From: Actinosynnema sp. ALI-1.44
GTDB taxonomy: Bacteria > Actinomycetota > Actinomycetes > Mycobacteriales > Pseudonocardiaceae
Assembly (NCBI RefSeq): GCF_001984155.1
Contig: NZ_MTQO01000053.1
Location: 806,001-870,000 of the forward strand
Length of the DNA stretch: 64,000 nt
Direction: 5' to 3'
The notes beneath the pieces were generated by a model, which did no database searches, was not told the DNA's origin, and saw only the letters and a program-made list of their open reading frames with translations. Numbering within the stretch: the stretch's first letter is position 1; every line of letters begins with the position of its first letter. Of this stretch, positions 50,466 through 64,000 are shown one piece after another. Both the position numbers and the translations under genes were made by a program.

Positions 50466-50676
50466 TCTTGCGCGGCTCCGGGTATTCCGGTGCCATCGGG
50501 TAAGGGCGGTATCGGGAATTCCACGGAAAGACGCAGGTCACGCCAGGGTCGAACAGGTCACAGGGGCAGGCGTCGAATTGCCGCGGGGTGTTCGCCTGCG
50601 GGGCCGACACGGTCGAGTGAACAGTGCGCTTACAGCCCGGTGAGCACGGGCGACGGACGGTAGTCTCCGGCGCACA

Positions 50677-51225
50677 ATGAAGATAGCCCTGCCCTCGCAC
50701 CGCGGGACGCTCGTGGCGGTCGCCGGGGCGAGTACCCGGGCCAAGACCGAGATCGTCGACGCACTGGCCAAGCAGCTCGGCCCGTCGACGCTGACGATCG
50801 GTACCCGGTCGCACGCCGACCCCGAGATGTCCGTTGAGGCGCTCGCGCAGGTCGACGGCCGCGCCGCCGAGGACGCGATCACCATCGTGCGGATGGCCGA
50901 GTCCGCCGCCGTGCGCGCCAGCTCGCTGGTGATCACCGCCCGGCCGGTGCTGGACGAGCTGGCCCGCTACCGGGCGGGCCGCAAGCTCCGGCACGAGTAC
51001 GTCCAGCACCACGTGATGCGCCGGGTGGAGGACACGGTGGCCTGGGAAGCCGCCGACTACGATTTCGTGGTGTGGTCTCAGTCACCTTTTCCGTCGCCGG
51101 GGGTGCGCGCTTTCGAGGCCGCGCTCGGCGAAGTGCTCGAGGATCTGTGCGTGCCGCATCACTCGCTGTGCCCACCCTTGATCAACGATTCGGTCGAACG
51201 CCTGGTAGCGTCCATCCCCCGCTAG
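50677..51225 (+). CDS. Putative P-loop-like protein of unknown function upstream of rpoB
   Basis: A 182-residue protein. The N-terminus VAVAGASTRAKTEIVDALAK looks like a Walker A loop (GxxxxGK[ST]) in which the second glycine is alanine (GASTRAKT, about residues 17-24). A small P-loop NTPase or kinase fold with altered or lost activity is therefore possible. Later stretches are VRASSLVITARPVLDELARY and AADYDFVVWSQSPFP. ATG at 50677. It precedes the rpoB promoter region by itself, and a hairpin at 51279-51302 probably ends its transcript. Confidence 0.72.
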   Translation: MKIALPSHRGTLVAVAGASTRAKTEIVDALAKQLGPSTLTIGTRSHADPEMSVEALAQVDGRAAEDAITIVRMAESAAVRASSLVITARPVLDELARYRAGRKLRHEYVQHHVMRRVEDTVAWEAADYDFVVWSQSPFPSPGVRAFEAALGEVLEDLCVPHHSLCPPLINDSVERLVASIPR

Positions 51226-51278
51226 CTGGTCCAACAGGCTTGGAATGGCTGGTCCACGTGGGTGAACACCGCGTGGCC

Positions 51279-51302
51279 CCTTGACTGGAGAACCGGTCAG
51301 GG
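51279..51302 (+). terminator. Hairpin after the P-loop-like gene
   Basis: CCTTGACTGG (51279-51288) pairs with CCGGTCAGGG (51293-51302) around AGAA, with two G.U pairs. There is no U tract. It lies between the stop at 51225 and the rpoB promoters. Confidence 0.45.
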
Positions 51303-51344
51303 TCACGCTGTTGTCGTGAGCGGGGGGCCTCTTCTGCGGGCCCC

Positions 51345-51373
51345 TGGACAGTCGCCGCTTGTTTGGCTAGACT
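51345..51373 (+). promoter_or_regulatory. Main rpoB promoter candidate
   Basis: TGGACA (51345-51350) and TAGACT (51368-51373) with a 17-bp spacer form a good housekeeping promoter about 137 bases ahead of the rpoB start. The leader between includes a second possible -10, TAGGAT (51418-51423), without a good -35. Confidence 0.65.
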
Positions 51374-51441
51374 GCGTCTTTGCTCTGCCCACTTTCCGTG
51401 CGCCCTTACCCGAGAGCTAGGATGCTGGGCATCAAGCACCC

Positions 51442-51471
51442 TTGACAGTTGCGTTAGTTGCCTGCTAACGC
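51442..51471 (+). promoter_or_regulatory. Second rpoB promoter candidate
   Basis: A consensus -35 TTGACA (51442-51447) is followed after 18 bp by TAACGC (51466-51471) with TGC directly ahead, an extended -10 of moderate quality. It would start transcription about 35 bases before the rpoB TTG. Confidence 0.45.
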
Positions 51472-51509
51472 GGCCGCTCAACCGCTCATAGTCCCTGGAA
51501 GGACGCATC

Positions 51510-54995
<3,486 letters not shown>

Positions 54996-55088
54996 CCTCG
55001 CCGAGGTGCGGGACGGCCGGAAACCGGCCCGCACCTCGCCTGAATCCCCCGAATCTGCTGTCTTCAACCAAAGGGGAGAAGAACCGAC

Positions 55089-58988
<3,900 letters not shown>

Positions 58989-59006
58989 TTTTCAGCTGTT
59001 CGACAG

Positions 59007-59034
59007 GAAGGCCCCCGGCTCGCCGGGGGCCTTC
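59007..59034 (+). terminator. Intrinsic terminator after rpoC
   Basis: GAAGGCCCCCGG (59007-59018) pairs with CCGGGGGCCTTC (59023-59034) around CTCG, a very stable 12-bp stem. Only a short pyrimidine run follows. Confidence 0.9.
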
Positions 59035-59065
59035 TCGCATGTCAGCGCCGGGGTCCGTGGTTCGC

Positions 59066-59071
59066 TATAGT
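59066..59071 (+). promoter_or_regulatory. -10 box placing the transcript start at the ATG (leaderless)
   Basis: TATAGT lies six bases upstream of the ATG at 59078, so the expected start of transcription coincides with the start codon. No ribosome site could fit between. No clear -35 box is seen, and the rpoC terminator is 30 bases upstream. Confidence 0.5.
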
Positions 59072-59077
59072 CGATCC

Positions 59078-59407
59078 ATGGCCATGCCAGCGTGGGAACC
59101 TCCAACGGAGCAGCTTGGCACGACTCCTCGGGCAATTCGCGAGGTGTTGCTGCCCGAAGAGGCTCCGGACTTCGATCGCGATTACCGCAAGGCGCTCAAG
59201 GCAGCAGCGGAGACGATGAGCTTGGACGAGGTGTTCAAGACGCTGGAACATTGGCATCGCATCGCTCGCATCACCCAACTCGATCCAGAGCGCCACCGTC
59301 GGATGCTGCAACGCGCCGAGCACATTCTCCGCACCGGTGAACCGATGCCTGACGCTGTGTCTCTCGACGAAGTGAAGGCGATGATTCGGGAGCGGCTGGG
59401 TCAGTAA
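59078..59407 (+). CDS. DUF6247-type protein, probable antitoxin of a two-gene module
   Basis: A 109-residue helical protein. It contains RAIREVLLPEEAPDFDRDYR and LEHWHRIARITQLDPERHRR, then a LRTGEPMPDAVSLDEVKAMI ending. This resembles the DUF6247 family, which often precedes a small RelE/ParE-like gene. ATG 59078 fits the -10 box described separately; the frame is open a little further upstream. The next gene starts on the base right after its stop. I infer an antitoxin role from size, acidity and order, not from any known homologue. Confidence 0.7.
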   Translation: MAMPAWEPPTEQLGTTPRAIREVLLPEEAPDFDRDYRKALKAAAETMSLDEVFKTLEHWHRIARITQLDPERHRRMLQRAEHILRTGEPMPDAVSLDEVKAMIRERLGQ

Positions 59408-59662
59408 GTGTACCACATCGATACTGATCCGCAGGCATCCAAGCAGATCGATGCGCTGCCTGCGGAGGCTCTCGAATCCTACTCTGAAATTCTTTGTGTG
59501 CTCCAAGTTGTGCCGTGGAATGGCGCACCGTATGTCAAGTCCAAGCCGGACGGCGTGATGCGGCAGTGGGTGTTCGGGCCGCACGGCGAGGGTTTGGTTC
59601 TGTACATGATCCTCGAGGATCAGCAGCGGGTCGATGTTTTGGAAATTTTCTGGCTGGCCTGA
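59408..59662 (+). CDS. Small RelE/ParE-like protein, probable toxin partner
   Basis: An 84-residue protein with the size and layout of RelE/ParE-superfamily toxins. An N-terminal helix hairpin (YHIDTDPQASKQIDALPAEA) precedes a beta sheet with MRQWVFGPHGEGLVLYMILE and ends in VDVLEIFWLA. The GTG start is immediately after the upstream stop codon. Catalytic residues of RelE are not obvious, so an mRNA endonuclease role is not shown. ParE-like or inactive forms are possible. Confidence 0.65.
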   Translation: MYHIDTDPQASKQIDALPAEALESYSEILCVLQVVPWNGAPYVKSKPDGVMRQWVFGPHGEGLVLYMILEDQQRVDVLEIFWLA

Positions 59663-59749
59663 TCTGCCTGTTGCTACGTCGGTGGGCGTAGCGAAAGACG
59701 AGATTCTCGGCGTACGCGTCCATGCCTGTGGCCGGTGAGCATTGTGGGT

Positions 59750-61297
59750 ATGTCGATTCGTACGGTTCTACTCTCACTGGTCGCGGTGGCGGCCGTGGGT
59801 TTTGGTGGTACTCCGGCGTTTGCCGATGGTGGTTCGGGCGTGGTCCGGGTTGACACAGGCTGGCTTCGGGGCAAGGTATCCGACGACCTCGTGACGTACA
59901 CGGGCATTCCCTATGCCGAGCCGCCTGTGGGGCAGCGACGATGGCGTCCTCCCGCTGATCCGGTGTCCTGGCAAGGGATCCGTGATGCCACGAAGCCGGG
60001 AACTCCCTGTCCGCAGCAACGTCTTGAGAGTGCTGAGGACTGTCTCTACCTCGATGTCACCGCACCGCGGACGAGGCGTGGTGGTCTGAAGCCGGTGCTG
60101 GTTTGGCTGTACGGCGGCGCTTTCAACACCGGCGCTGCCAAGGAGTTCGACGGCGCACGGCTTGCGACGTCCGGCGATGTGGTTGTCGTGAGCATGAACT
60201 ATCGGTTGGGGGCGCTTGGTTTCCTTTCCTCGCCCGTACTTGACGGGAGTGGCGGGAACTACGGCCTGATGGATCAGGCTGCCGCGCTGCGTTGGGTGCA
60301 GCGCAATGCGCGCAGGTTCGGCGGCGATCCGGGCAATGTGACGTTGGCCGGGCAGTCCGCGGGGGCCCGCGCAGTGTGTGCTCACCTCGCATCACCGTTG
60401 TCCCAAGGCTTGTTCCACCGGGCGATCTCGCAGAGCGGCGCCTGTGACAACGACGTGCTGACGTTGTCGGCGGCGCAGGCGTTCGGTGCACAGGCGATCG
60501 AGCAACTTGGTTGTGCCAAGGCAGCCGACGTTGCCGCTTGTCTACGTGGGCAAAGCGTGGAGAAGCTGCTCGGGACGTTGGCTGGTGTTGGATTCGCGTT
60601 CAACGGCAAGGTGAGTGACCGGCCGTGGAATCCCGTTGCCGGAACACCGATGTTGCCCAAACAGCCGAAGGACGTGCTCCGAGACGGTACTGGCGCACGA
60701 GTTCCGCTGATGATCGGAAGCACTCGTGACGAGATGCGCATGTTCGTTTCGTGGGAATCGAACATGACCGCGGGCCGGTACACGGAGTTGGTGCGCCAGA
60801 CGTTCGGCGAGCGGGCCGACGACGTGCTCACCACGTATCCGGTTGGCAACTACGGAAGTCCGGCGCTGGCGATGTCCGCGGTGCTCAGCGACTGGGGCGG
60901 GGCCATCGGTGCCTGTCCGGTGCTGCGCACTGCCGAGGCGGCCTCCGCCCATCAGCCGGTCTACGCCTACGAGTTCGCTGAGGACAGTGGACAGGTCACC
61001 CAGACCGGGTTTCCTCAGGGCTCGTACCACGGCTTGGATCTGCCCTACCTCTGGGATCTCGACATGGCCCAGAACCCTTATCCGCCATTGACCGCCAAGC
61101 AGAAGCGGTTGTCGGCCAAGATTGTCGGCTACTGGACGGCGTTCGCCCGAACGGGCAACCCGAACGGTCCCGCCCGCCCGCACTGGCCGGAGGACGCCGT
61201 GATCAAGCTGTCGTCCGAAGGCATCGCGCCGACCCCGTTCGCCGCTGACCACCACTGCGGCTTCTGGTCAGGCATCAGTCGGCGCGCAACGCGCTGA
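59750..61297 (+). CDS. Secreted type B carboxylesterase
   Basis: A 515-residue alpha/beta-hydrolase of the carboxylesterase/para-nitrobenzyl esterase family. A signal peptide spans 1-25 (MSIRTVLLSLVAVAAVGFGG then TPAFA). The oxyanion hole is YGGAF (121-125) and the nucleophile S203 in GQSAG, a variant of the usual GESAG. The acid is probably E in GSTRDEMRMF, and the histidine in SYHGLDLPYLW. ATG 59750 gives a normal signal peptide; an in-frame GTG at 59735 is an alternative. Its 3' end overlaps the convergent HTH gene by 23 bp. The substrate is unknown. Confidence 0.9.
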   Translation: MSIRTVLLSLVAVAAVGFGGTPAFADGGSGVVRVDTGWLRGKVSDDLVTYTGIPYAEPPVGQRRWRPPADPVSWQGIRDATKPGTPCPQQRLESAEDCLYLDVTAPRTRRGGLKPVLVWLYGGAFNTGAAKEFDGARLATSGDVVVVSMNYRLGALGFLSSPVLDGSGGNYGLMDQAAALRWVQRNARRFGGDPGNVTLAGQSAGARAVCAHLASPLSQGLFHRAISQSGACDNDVLTLSAAQAFGAQAIEQLGCAKAADVAACLRGQSVEKLLGTLAGVGFAFNGKVSDRPWNPVAGTPMLPKQPKDVLRDGTGARVPLMIGSTRDEMRMFVSWESNMTAGRYTELVRQTFGERADDVLTTYPVGNYGSPALAMSAVLSDWGGAIGACPVLRTAEAASAHQPVYAYEFAEDSGQVTQTGFPQGSYHGLDLPYLWDLDMAQNPYPPLTAKQKRLSAKIVGYWTAFARTGNPNGPARPHWPEDAVIKLSSEGIAPTPFAADHHCGFWSGISRRATR

Positions 61298-61616
61298 GCA
61301 GCTTTTGCAGAGCGCTCTGCGCCGTCGCCGAGCTGAACGGGCCGACCGCCACGATCGCGGCGACCAGTGCGGAAGCTTCCCCGGGCGTGAGCTCGATCGG
61401 CGGCAGCAGTGATCTCGCGTCGATCGAGTAACCGCCGCCCGGCCCGGTCTGGATCCGCAGCGGCAGCCCGGCCGCACGCAGCCTGGCCACGTCGCGCTCG
61501 ATCGTCCGCGAGCTGACACCGAGGTCGGTGGCAAGCGTTTGCGCGCTGGTCAGACGGGGTGCGCGGGCGCGCAGCTGCTCGATGAGGGCGTGCTGGCGCT
61601 CGACCATCGGCTCCAC
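61275..61616 (-). CDS. Short HTH regulator of YafY type lacking the WYL domain
   Basis: A 113-residue protein consisting of the N-terminal part of YafY/DeoR-like regulators: a winged helix-turn-helix (about 8-65; SAQTLATDLGVSSRTIERDV, AAGLPLRIQTGPGGGYSI) and a short linker region (LTPGEASALVAAIVAV). Full-length relatives are about 320 residues with a WYL ligand domain, which is absent. GTG start at 61616 with AGGAGG five bases upstream. It is divergent from the DinB-like gene, and a perfect inverted repeat lies between them. It may be a natural short form or a decayed gene that kept its DNA-binding half. Confidence 0.8.
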   Translation of the reverse strand: MEPMVERQHALIEQLRARAPRLTSAQTLATDLGVSSRTIERDVARLRAAGLPLRIQTGPGGGYSIDARSLLPPIELTPGEASALVAAIVAVGPFSSATAQSALQKLLSALRAD

Positions 61617-61628
61617 CGCGACCTCCTA

Positions 61629-61652
61629 TCACCGACACAGCCGTGTCGGTGA
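61629..61652. promoter_or_regulatory. Operator candidate TCACCGACAC-N4-GTGTCGGTGA
   Basis: A perfect 10-bp inverted repeat with a 4-base centre (AGCC) fills the 57-base gap between the divergent HTH gene (start 61616) and the DinB-like gene (start 61674). A half-like GCGTCGGT follows at 61664-61671. Its symmetry and position fit a dimeric regulator that controls both genes. Confidence 0.65.
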
Positions 61653-61673
61653 CTCCACGCTAGCGTCGGTCGC

Positions 61674-62201
61674 ATGAACTGGCGCGATCAACTGCTCGAG
61701 CAACTGGAGTTCTACTGGGACCACAGCCTCTGGCCACGCGTTCACGGCCTCACCGACGAGGAGTACTTCTGGGAACCGGTCGACGACATGTGGAGCATCC
61801 GCGAGCAGCCGGACGGTTCTTTCATGGTCGACTGGCAGCACCCGGCACCGGAACCGACACCGGTGACCACGATCGCCTGGCGGATCGCGCACATCGCGGT
61901 CGGCTGTTTCGGCCAGCGAGCCGCCGCGCATTTCAAAGCCGACGTGCCCACGTTGGAGACCGCGTCGTGGCCAGGCGATGCCGAGACCGCGGTCACCATG
62001 CTGCACGACACCTACAAAGCCTGGCACGACGGCGTGAAATCCCTCAGTGAGAGCGAGTTCGTTGCTCCGGTCGGCCAGGCGGAGCCGGGCTACGTCGAGT
62101 ACCCGTTCGCCGCGCTGGTCCTGCACATCACGCGTGAAGTCTGTCACCACGGCGGCGAAATTGGCGCGCTGCGGGACCTCTACCGTGCACGTTTCCACTG
62201 A
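61674..62201 (+). CDS. DinB superfamily protein
   Basis: A 175-residue four-helix-bundle protein of the DinB/YfiT group, several members of which are metal- and thiol-dependent (mycothiol or bacillithiol) transferases. The likely metal-binding histidines are in TIAWRIAHIAVGCFG and LHITREVCHHGGEIGALRDL. It starts MNWRDQLLEQLEFYWDHSLW. No close functional assignment is possible. The divergent HTH gene and the inverted repeat between them suggest dedicated control. Confidence 0.85.
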   Translation: MNWRDQLLEQLEFYWDHSLWPRVHGLTDEEYFWEPVDDMWSIREQPDGSFMVDWQHPAPEPTPVTTIAWRIAHIAVGCFGQRAAAHFKADVPTLETASWPGDAETAVTMLHDTYKAWHDGVKSLSESEFVAPVGQAEPGYVEYPFAALVLHITREVCHHGGEIGALRDLYRARFH

Positions 62202-62253
62202 CCCGGGTTCCGCGTTGGGAATTCCCCAGCATTTCAACAGCTATTCATTGAGT

Positions 62254-63438
62254 ATGAGGAAACTGCGAACCACCGCGATCGCGGTGGCCGGACTCATGGT
62301 CATGACACTGGGGACCGTGCCGACAGCCACCGCGGACGACACGGCCAAGAAACTCAACGCGGCGGACTACAAACTGGTCCGTACCGCCAACGACGCCGAC
62401 TACAACAAGCTCGTCGGCGCCCTGCCGAACGCGGACGTCAAAGCCGTCCTGGACGACTCCAATCGCGAGGCGGTGCGGATCCCGAAGGAGGACGGCCAGC
62501 ACATCACGCCGAACTTCGCGGCCGGGTTCCTCTGGAAGGAAGGCGACGACAACACCACGGAGTGGCGTCCGCAGGGCATCACCACCAGCAGTGACGCCCT
62601 CGACGAAGGGGTGTGGCAGGACCGCAAGGTCGTCCTGGTCTCCTGGTACGGCCTGGACGGTTCGGAGAAGAAGGGCGCGCGGATCAGCTTCATCGACCGC
62701 ACCGACCCGCTGAAGCCGGTCTACCGGCACGTCCTGCTGGTCCGGGCGACCACCAAGAACGGCCACCCGGACTTCGAGTCGACGAACCCCAACCACGCGG
62801 GCGGACTCGCCTGGTACGGCAACCTGTTGTACGTCGCCAGCACGGACAACATCGAGGTGTACGACCTCAACGACATCCTGAAGGTCTCCACCGCGAACGA
62901 CTCGGCGATCGGCCGCGCGGCCAACGGCGACTACCACGCCTACGGCTACCAGTACGTCATCCCGACGAAGTTCAGCTACAACCGCGCCACGCCGTCGCAG
63001 AACATCAGGTTCTCCGCGATCTCGCTTGACCGTTCGACGTCCCCGGACAGCATGCTCGTCACCGAATGGGACCCGGCGGGCGACGGCACCAGGTTGTTCC
63101 GGTGGGACGTCAACTACGAGACCAGGGAACTGTCCGACGTCACGGCGGACTGGGCGTACCAGGTCAACATCAAGAGCATGCAGGGCGCCGCGGCCATCAA
63201 GGGCGGCGACGGGCCGGACAAGTCCTGGTACTACATCAGCCGGAGCACCGGCGACGACAGCCGTGGCGACCTGATCGTCTGGCAGCCGGGCAAACTTGCC
63301 AACATCTACCAGGGTGAGTGGCCGATTGGCCCCGAGGACATGGCATACCGGCCGTCGACCGACGAGATGTGGACGGTCGCGGAGTACGCGAACAACCGGT
63401 ACGTCATGTCAGTCACCGCTGATCGTTTTCATCCGTAG
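62254..63438 (+). CDS. Secreted protein of unknown function (possible beta-propeller)
   Basis: A 394-residue protein with a signal peptide (about 1-28, LRTTAIAVAGLMVMTLGTVP, cleavage near TATADD). The mature part has repeated strands such as FLWKEGDDNTTEWRPQGITT, NHAGGLAWYGNLLYVASTDN, AAIKGGDGPDKSWYYISRST and PEDMAYRPSTDEMWTVAEYA, which suggest a beta-propeller. I do not recognise a catalytic motif. ATG 62254 is chosen for the signal peptide; TATTCA 12 bases ahead may be a -10 box. The 3' end overlaps the convergent SRPBCC gene by 26 bp. Confidence 0.78.
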   Translation: MRKLRTTAIAVAGLMVMTLGTVPTATADDTAKKLNAADYKLVRTANDADYNKLVGALPNADVKAVLDDSNREAVRIPKEDGQHITPNFAAGFLWKEGDDNTTEWRPQGITTSSDALDEGVWQDRKVVLVSWYGLDGSEKKGARISFIDRTDPLKPVYRHVLLVRATTKNGHPDFESTNPNHAGGLAWYGNLLYVASTDNIEVYDLNDILKVSTANDSAIGRAANGDYHAYGYQYVIPTKFSYNRATPSQNIRFSAISLDRSTSPDSMLVTEWDPAGDGTRLFRWDVNYETRELSDVTADWAYQVNIKSMQGAAAIKGGDGPDKSWYYISRSTGDDSRGDLIVWQPGKLANIYQGEWPIGPEDMAYRPSTDEMWTVAEYANNRYVMSVTADRFHP

Positions 63439-64000
63439 GTGGCGCGTAGGCGGCCGTCGTCCGGTCGGCGGCCGCCTGTGCCCACGCCGGGTCCTCGCCC
63501 GCGGCCATGCCCGCTTCTCCCCAGTGGGCGCTGCTTCGCCGCATGAAGTCGAGGCCTTCCGCCGAAGCGGTCCACTCTTCCTCTGGTGGCAACGGCTTCT
63601 CCGCCAGGTGGGCGGTCAGGCTCACCAGGGTGATGTCCCAGCCGACCCCGCCCGCGCCCGGGCCGTAGGTCTCCCAGTGCTCGTTCACGGGAAAGCTGTG
63701 CTCCAGGTGGAGTCGGGTCCGGCCGTCGGGGTCTTCCGCCAGCCGTACGCTCACCTGGCTCTGCTCGCCGTCGTATTCCCAGGTCAGGGCGAAGTGGCGG
63801 GGCGGGTCGCAGCCGTCGACGGTTCCGCTGGCGTTGCCTTCGATGGCGTACTCGCCGCCCAGTCGCAGGTCGCCCGACACTGGCGCGAACCAACGCCTCA
63901 GGCGGTCGGCGTTGGTGCACGCGTCCCACACGTCTTCGATTTTCGCGTCGTAGCTGCAGGTGAGGGCGATGGCTCGCCCGTCACCCTGCCGCTTGACGGT
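63413..64000 (-). CDS. SRPBCC (AHSA1-like) family protein, 5' end outside window
   Basis: The visible 195 codons belong to a START-like/AHSA1 protein. Near the truncated N-terminus are CSYDAKIEDVWDACTNADRL and RRWFAPVSGDLRLGGEYAIE, and later HFALTWEYDGEQSQVSVRLA and the DITLVSLTAHL helix. The frame is open to base 64000, so the true start lies beyond the window and the internal GTG at 63931 is not the start. Members bind hydrophobic ligands, and many sit beside ArsR-type regulators, which cannot be seen here. Confidence 0.85.
   Translation of the reverse strand, partial: TVKRQGDGRAIALTCSYDAKIEDVWDACTNADRLRRWFAPVSGDLRLGGEYAIEGNASGTVDGCDPPRHFALTWEYDGEQSQVSVRLAEDPDGRTRLHLEHSFPVNEHWETYGPGAGGVGWDITLVSLTAHLAEKPLPPEEEWTASAEGLDFMRRSSAHWGEAGMAAGEDPAWAQAAADRTTAAYAPPTDENDQR

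Overview
This is a high-GC actinobacterial chromosome segment that looks like a member of the Pseudonocardiaceae (Amycolatopsis or Kibdelosporangium type; the genus cannot be fixed from the sequence alone). The reasons are the GC-rich third codon positions, frequent GTG starts and 4-bp ATGA/GTGA gene overlaps, an XRE/DUF397 pair, an EspG-family protein, a complete mce locus, and the gene order thrT-metT-rpmG-hadA-hadB-(aspC)-trpT-secE-nusG-rplK-rplA ... rplJ-rplL-mkl ... rpoB-rpoC, which matches the mycobacterial order except for missing hadC. No insertion sequence, prophage, CRISPR array or rRNA gene was seen.

Layout. 1-3507: the end of the NADH dehydrogenase I operon (nuoL tail, nuoM, nuoN). 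3504-9569: a small unknown gene divergent from an XRE/DUF397 regulator pair, a polyprenyl diphosphate synthase (probably the menaquinone tail), a membrane-anchored repeat protein, a diguanylate cyclase and an EspG-family protein. 9628-15345: korAB (2-oxoglutarate:ferredoxin oxidoreductase) behind twin operators, a crotonase without the usual catalytic glutamates, an Lrp/AsnC regulator divergent from a DDAH/arginine-deiminase-family hydrolase, and a heptad-repeat coiled-coil protein. 15411-18156: a HelD/HelR-type RNA polymerase recycling ATPase with an upstream inverted repeat resembling the rifamycin-associated element, then tRNA-Tyr. 18277-25724: yajQ-rfbA, the operon htpX-ECF sigma-anti-sigma, a siderophore-interacting flavoprotein, and a GGDEF-EAL protein whose GGDEF half is degenerate.

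25788-31404 is the translation/transcription core: tRNA-Thr, tRNA-Met, rpmG, hadAB, aspC (opposite strand), tRNA-Trp, secE, nusG, rplK, rplA. 31510-35983 holds a TetR regulator, a NarL-type two-component system, a secreted GH3 enzyme and a membrane protein. 36030-37175 is rplJL with an L10-type leader. 37416-38270 is a secreted serine protease. 38479-49732 is a full mce lipid importer (mkl ATPase, two YrbE permeases, MceA-F, two Mce-associated proteins), joined mostly by 4-bp overlaps. Two unrecognised genes precede rpoB (TTG start) and rpoC. 59078-64000 is accessory: a two-gene toxin-antitoxin-like pair, a secreted carboxylesterase, a short HTH regulator divergent from a DinB-family protein over a 10-bp inverted repeat, a secreted protein and a truncated SRPBCC gene.

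Themes worth following: (i) RNA polymerase protection, with helR behind an RAE-like box in the same window as an rpoB whose rifamycin pocket differs at two sites from E. coli and M. tuberculosis; (ii) long perfect hairpins at operon ends, two of which share the same 14-nt arm 40 kb apart; (iii) several compact regulator-operator pairs readable directly from palindromes.
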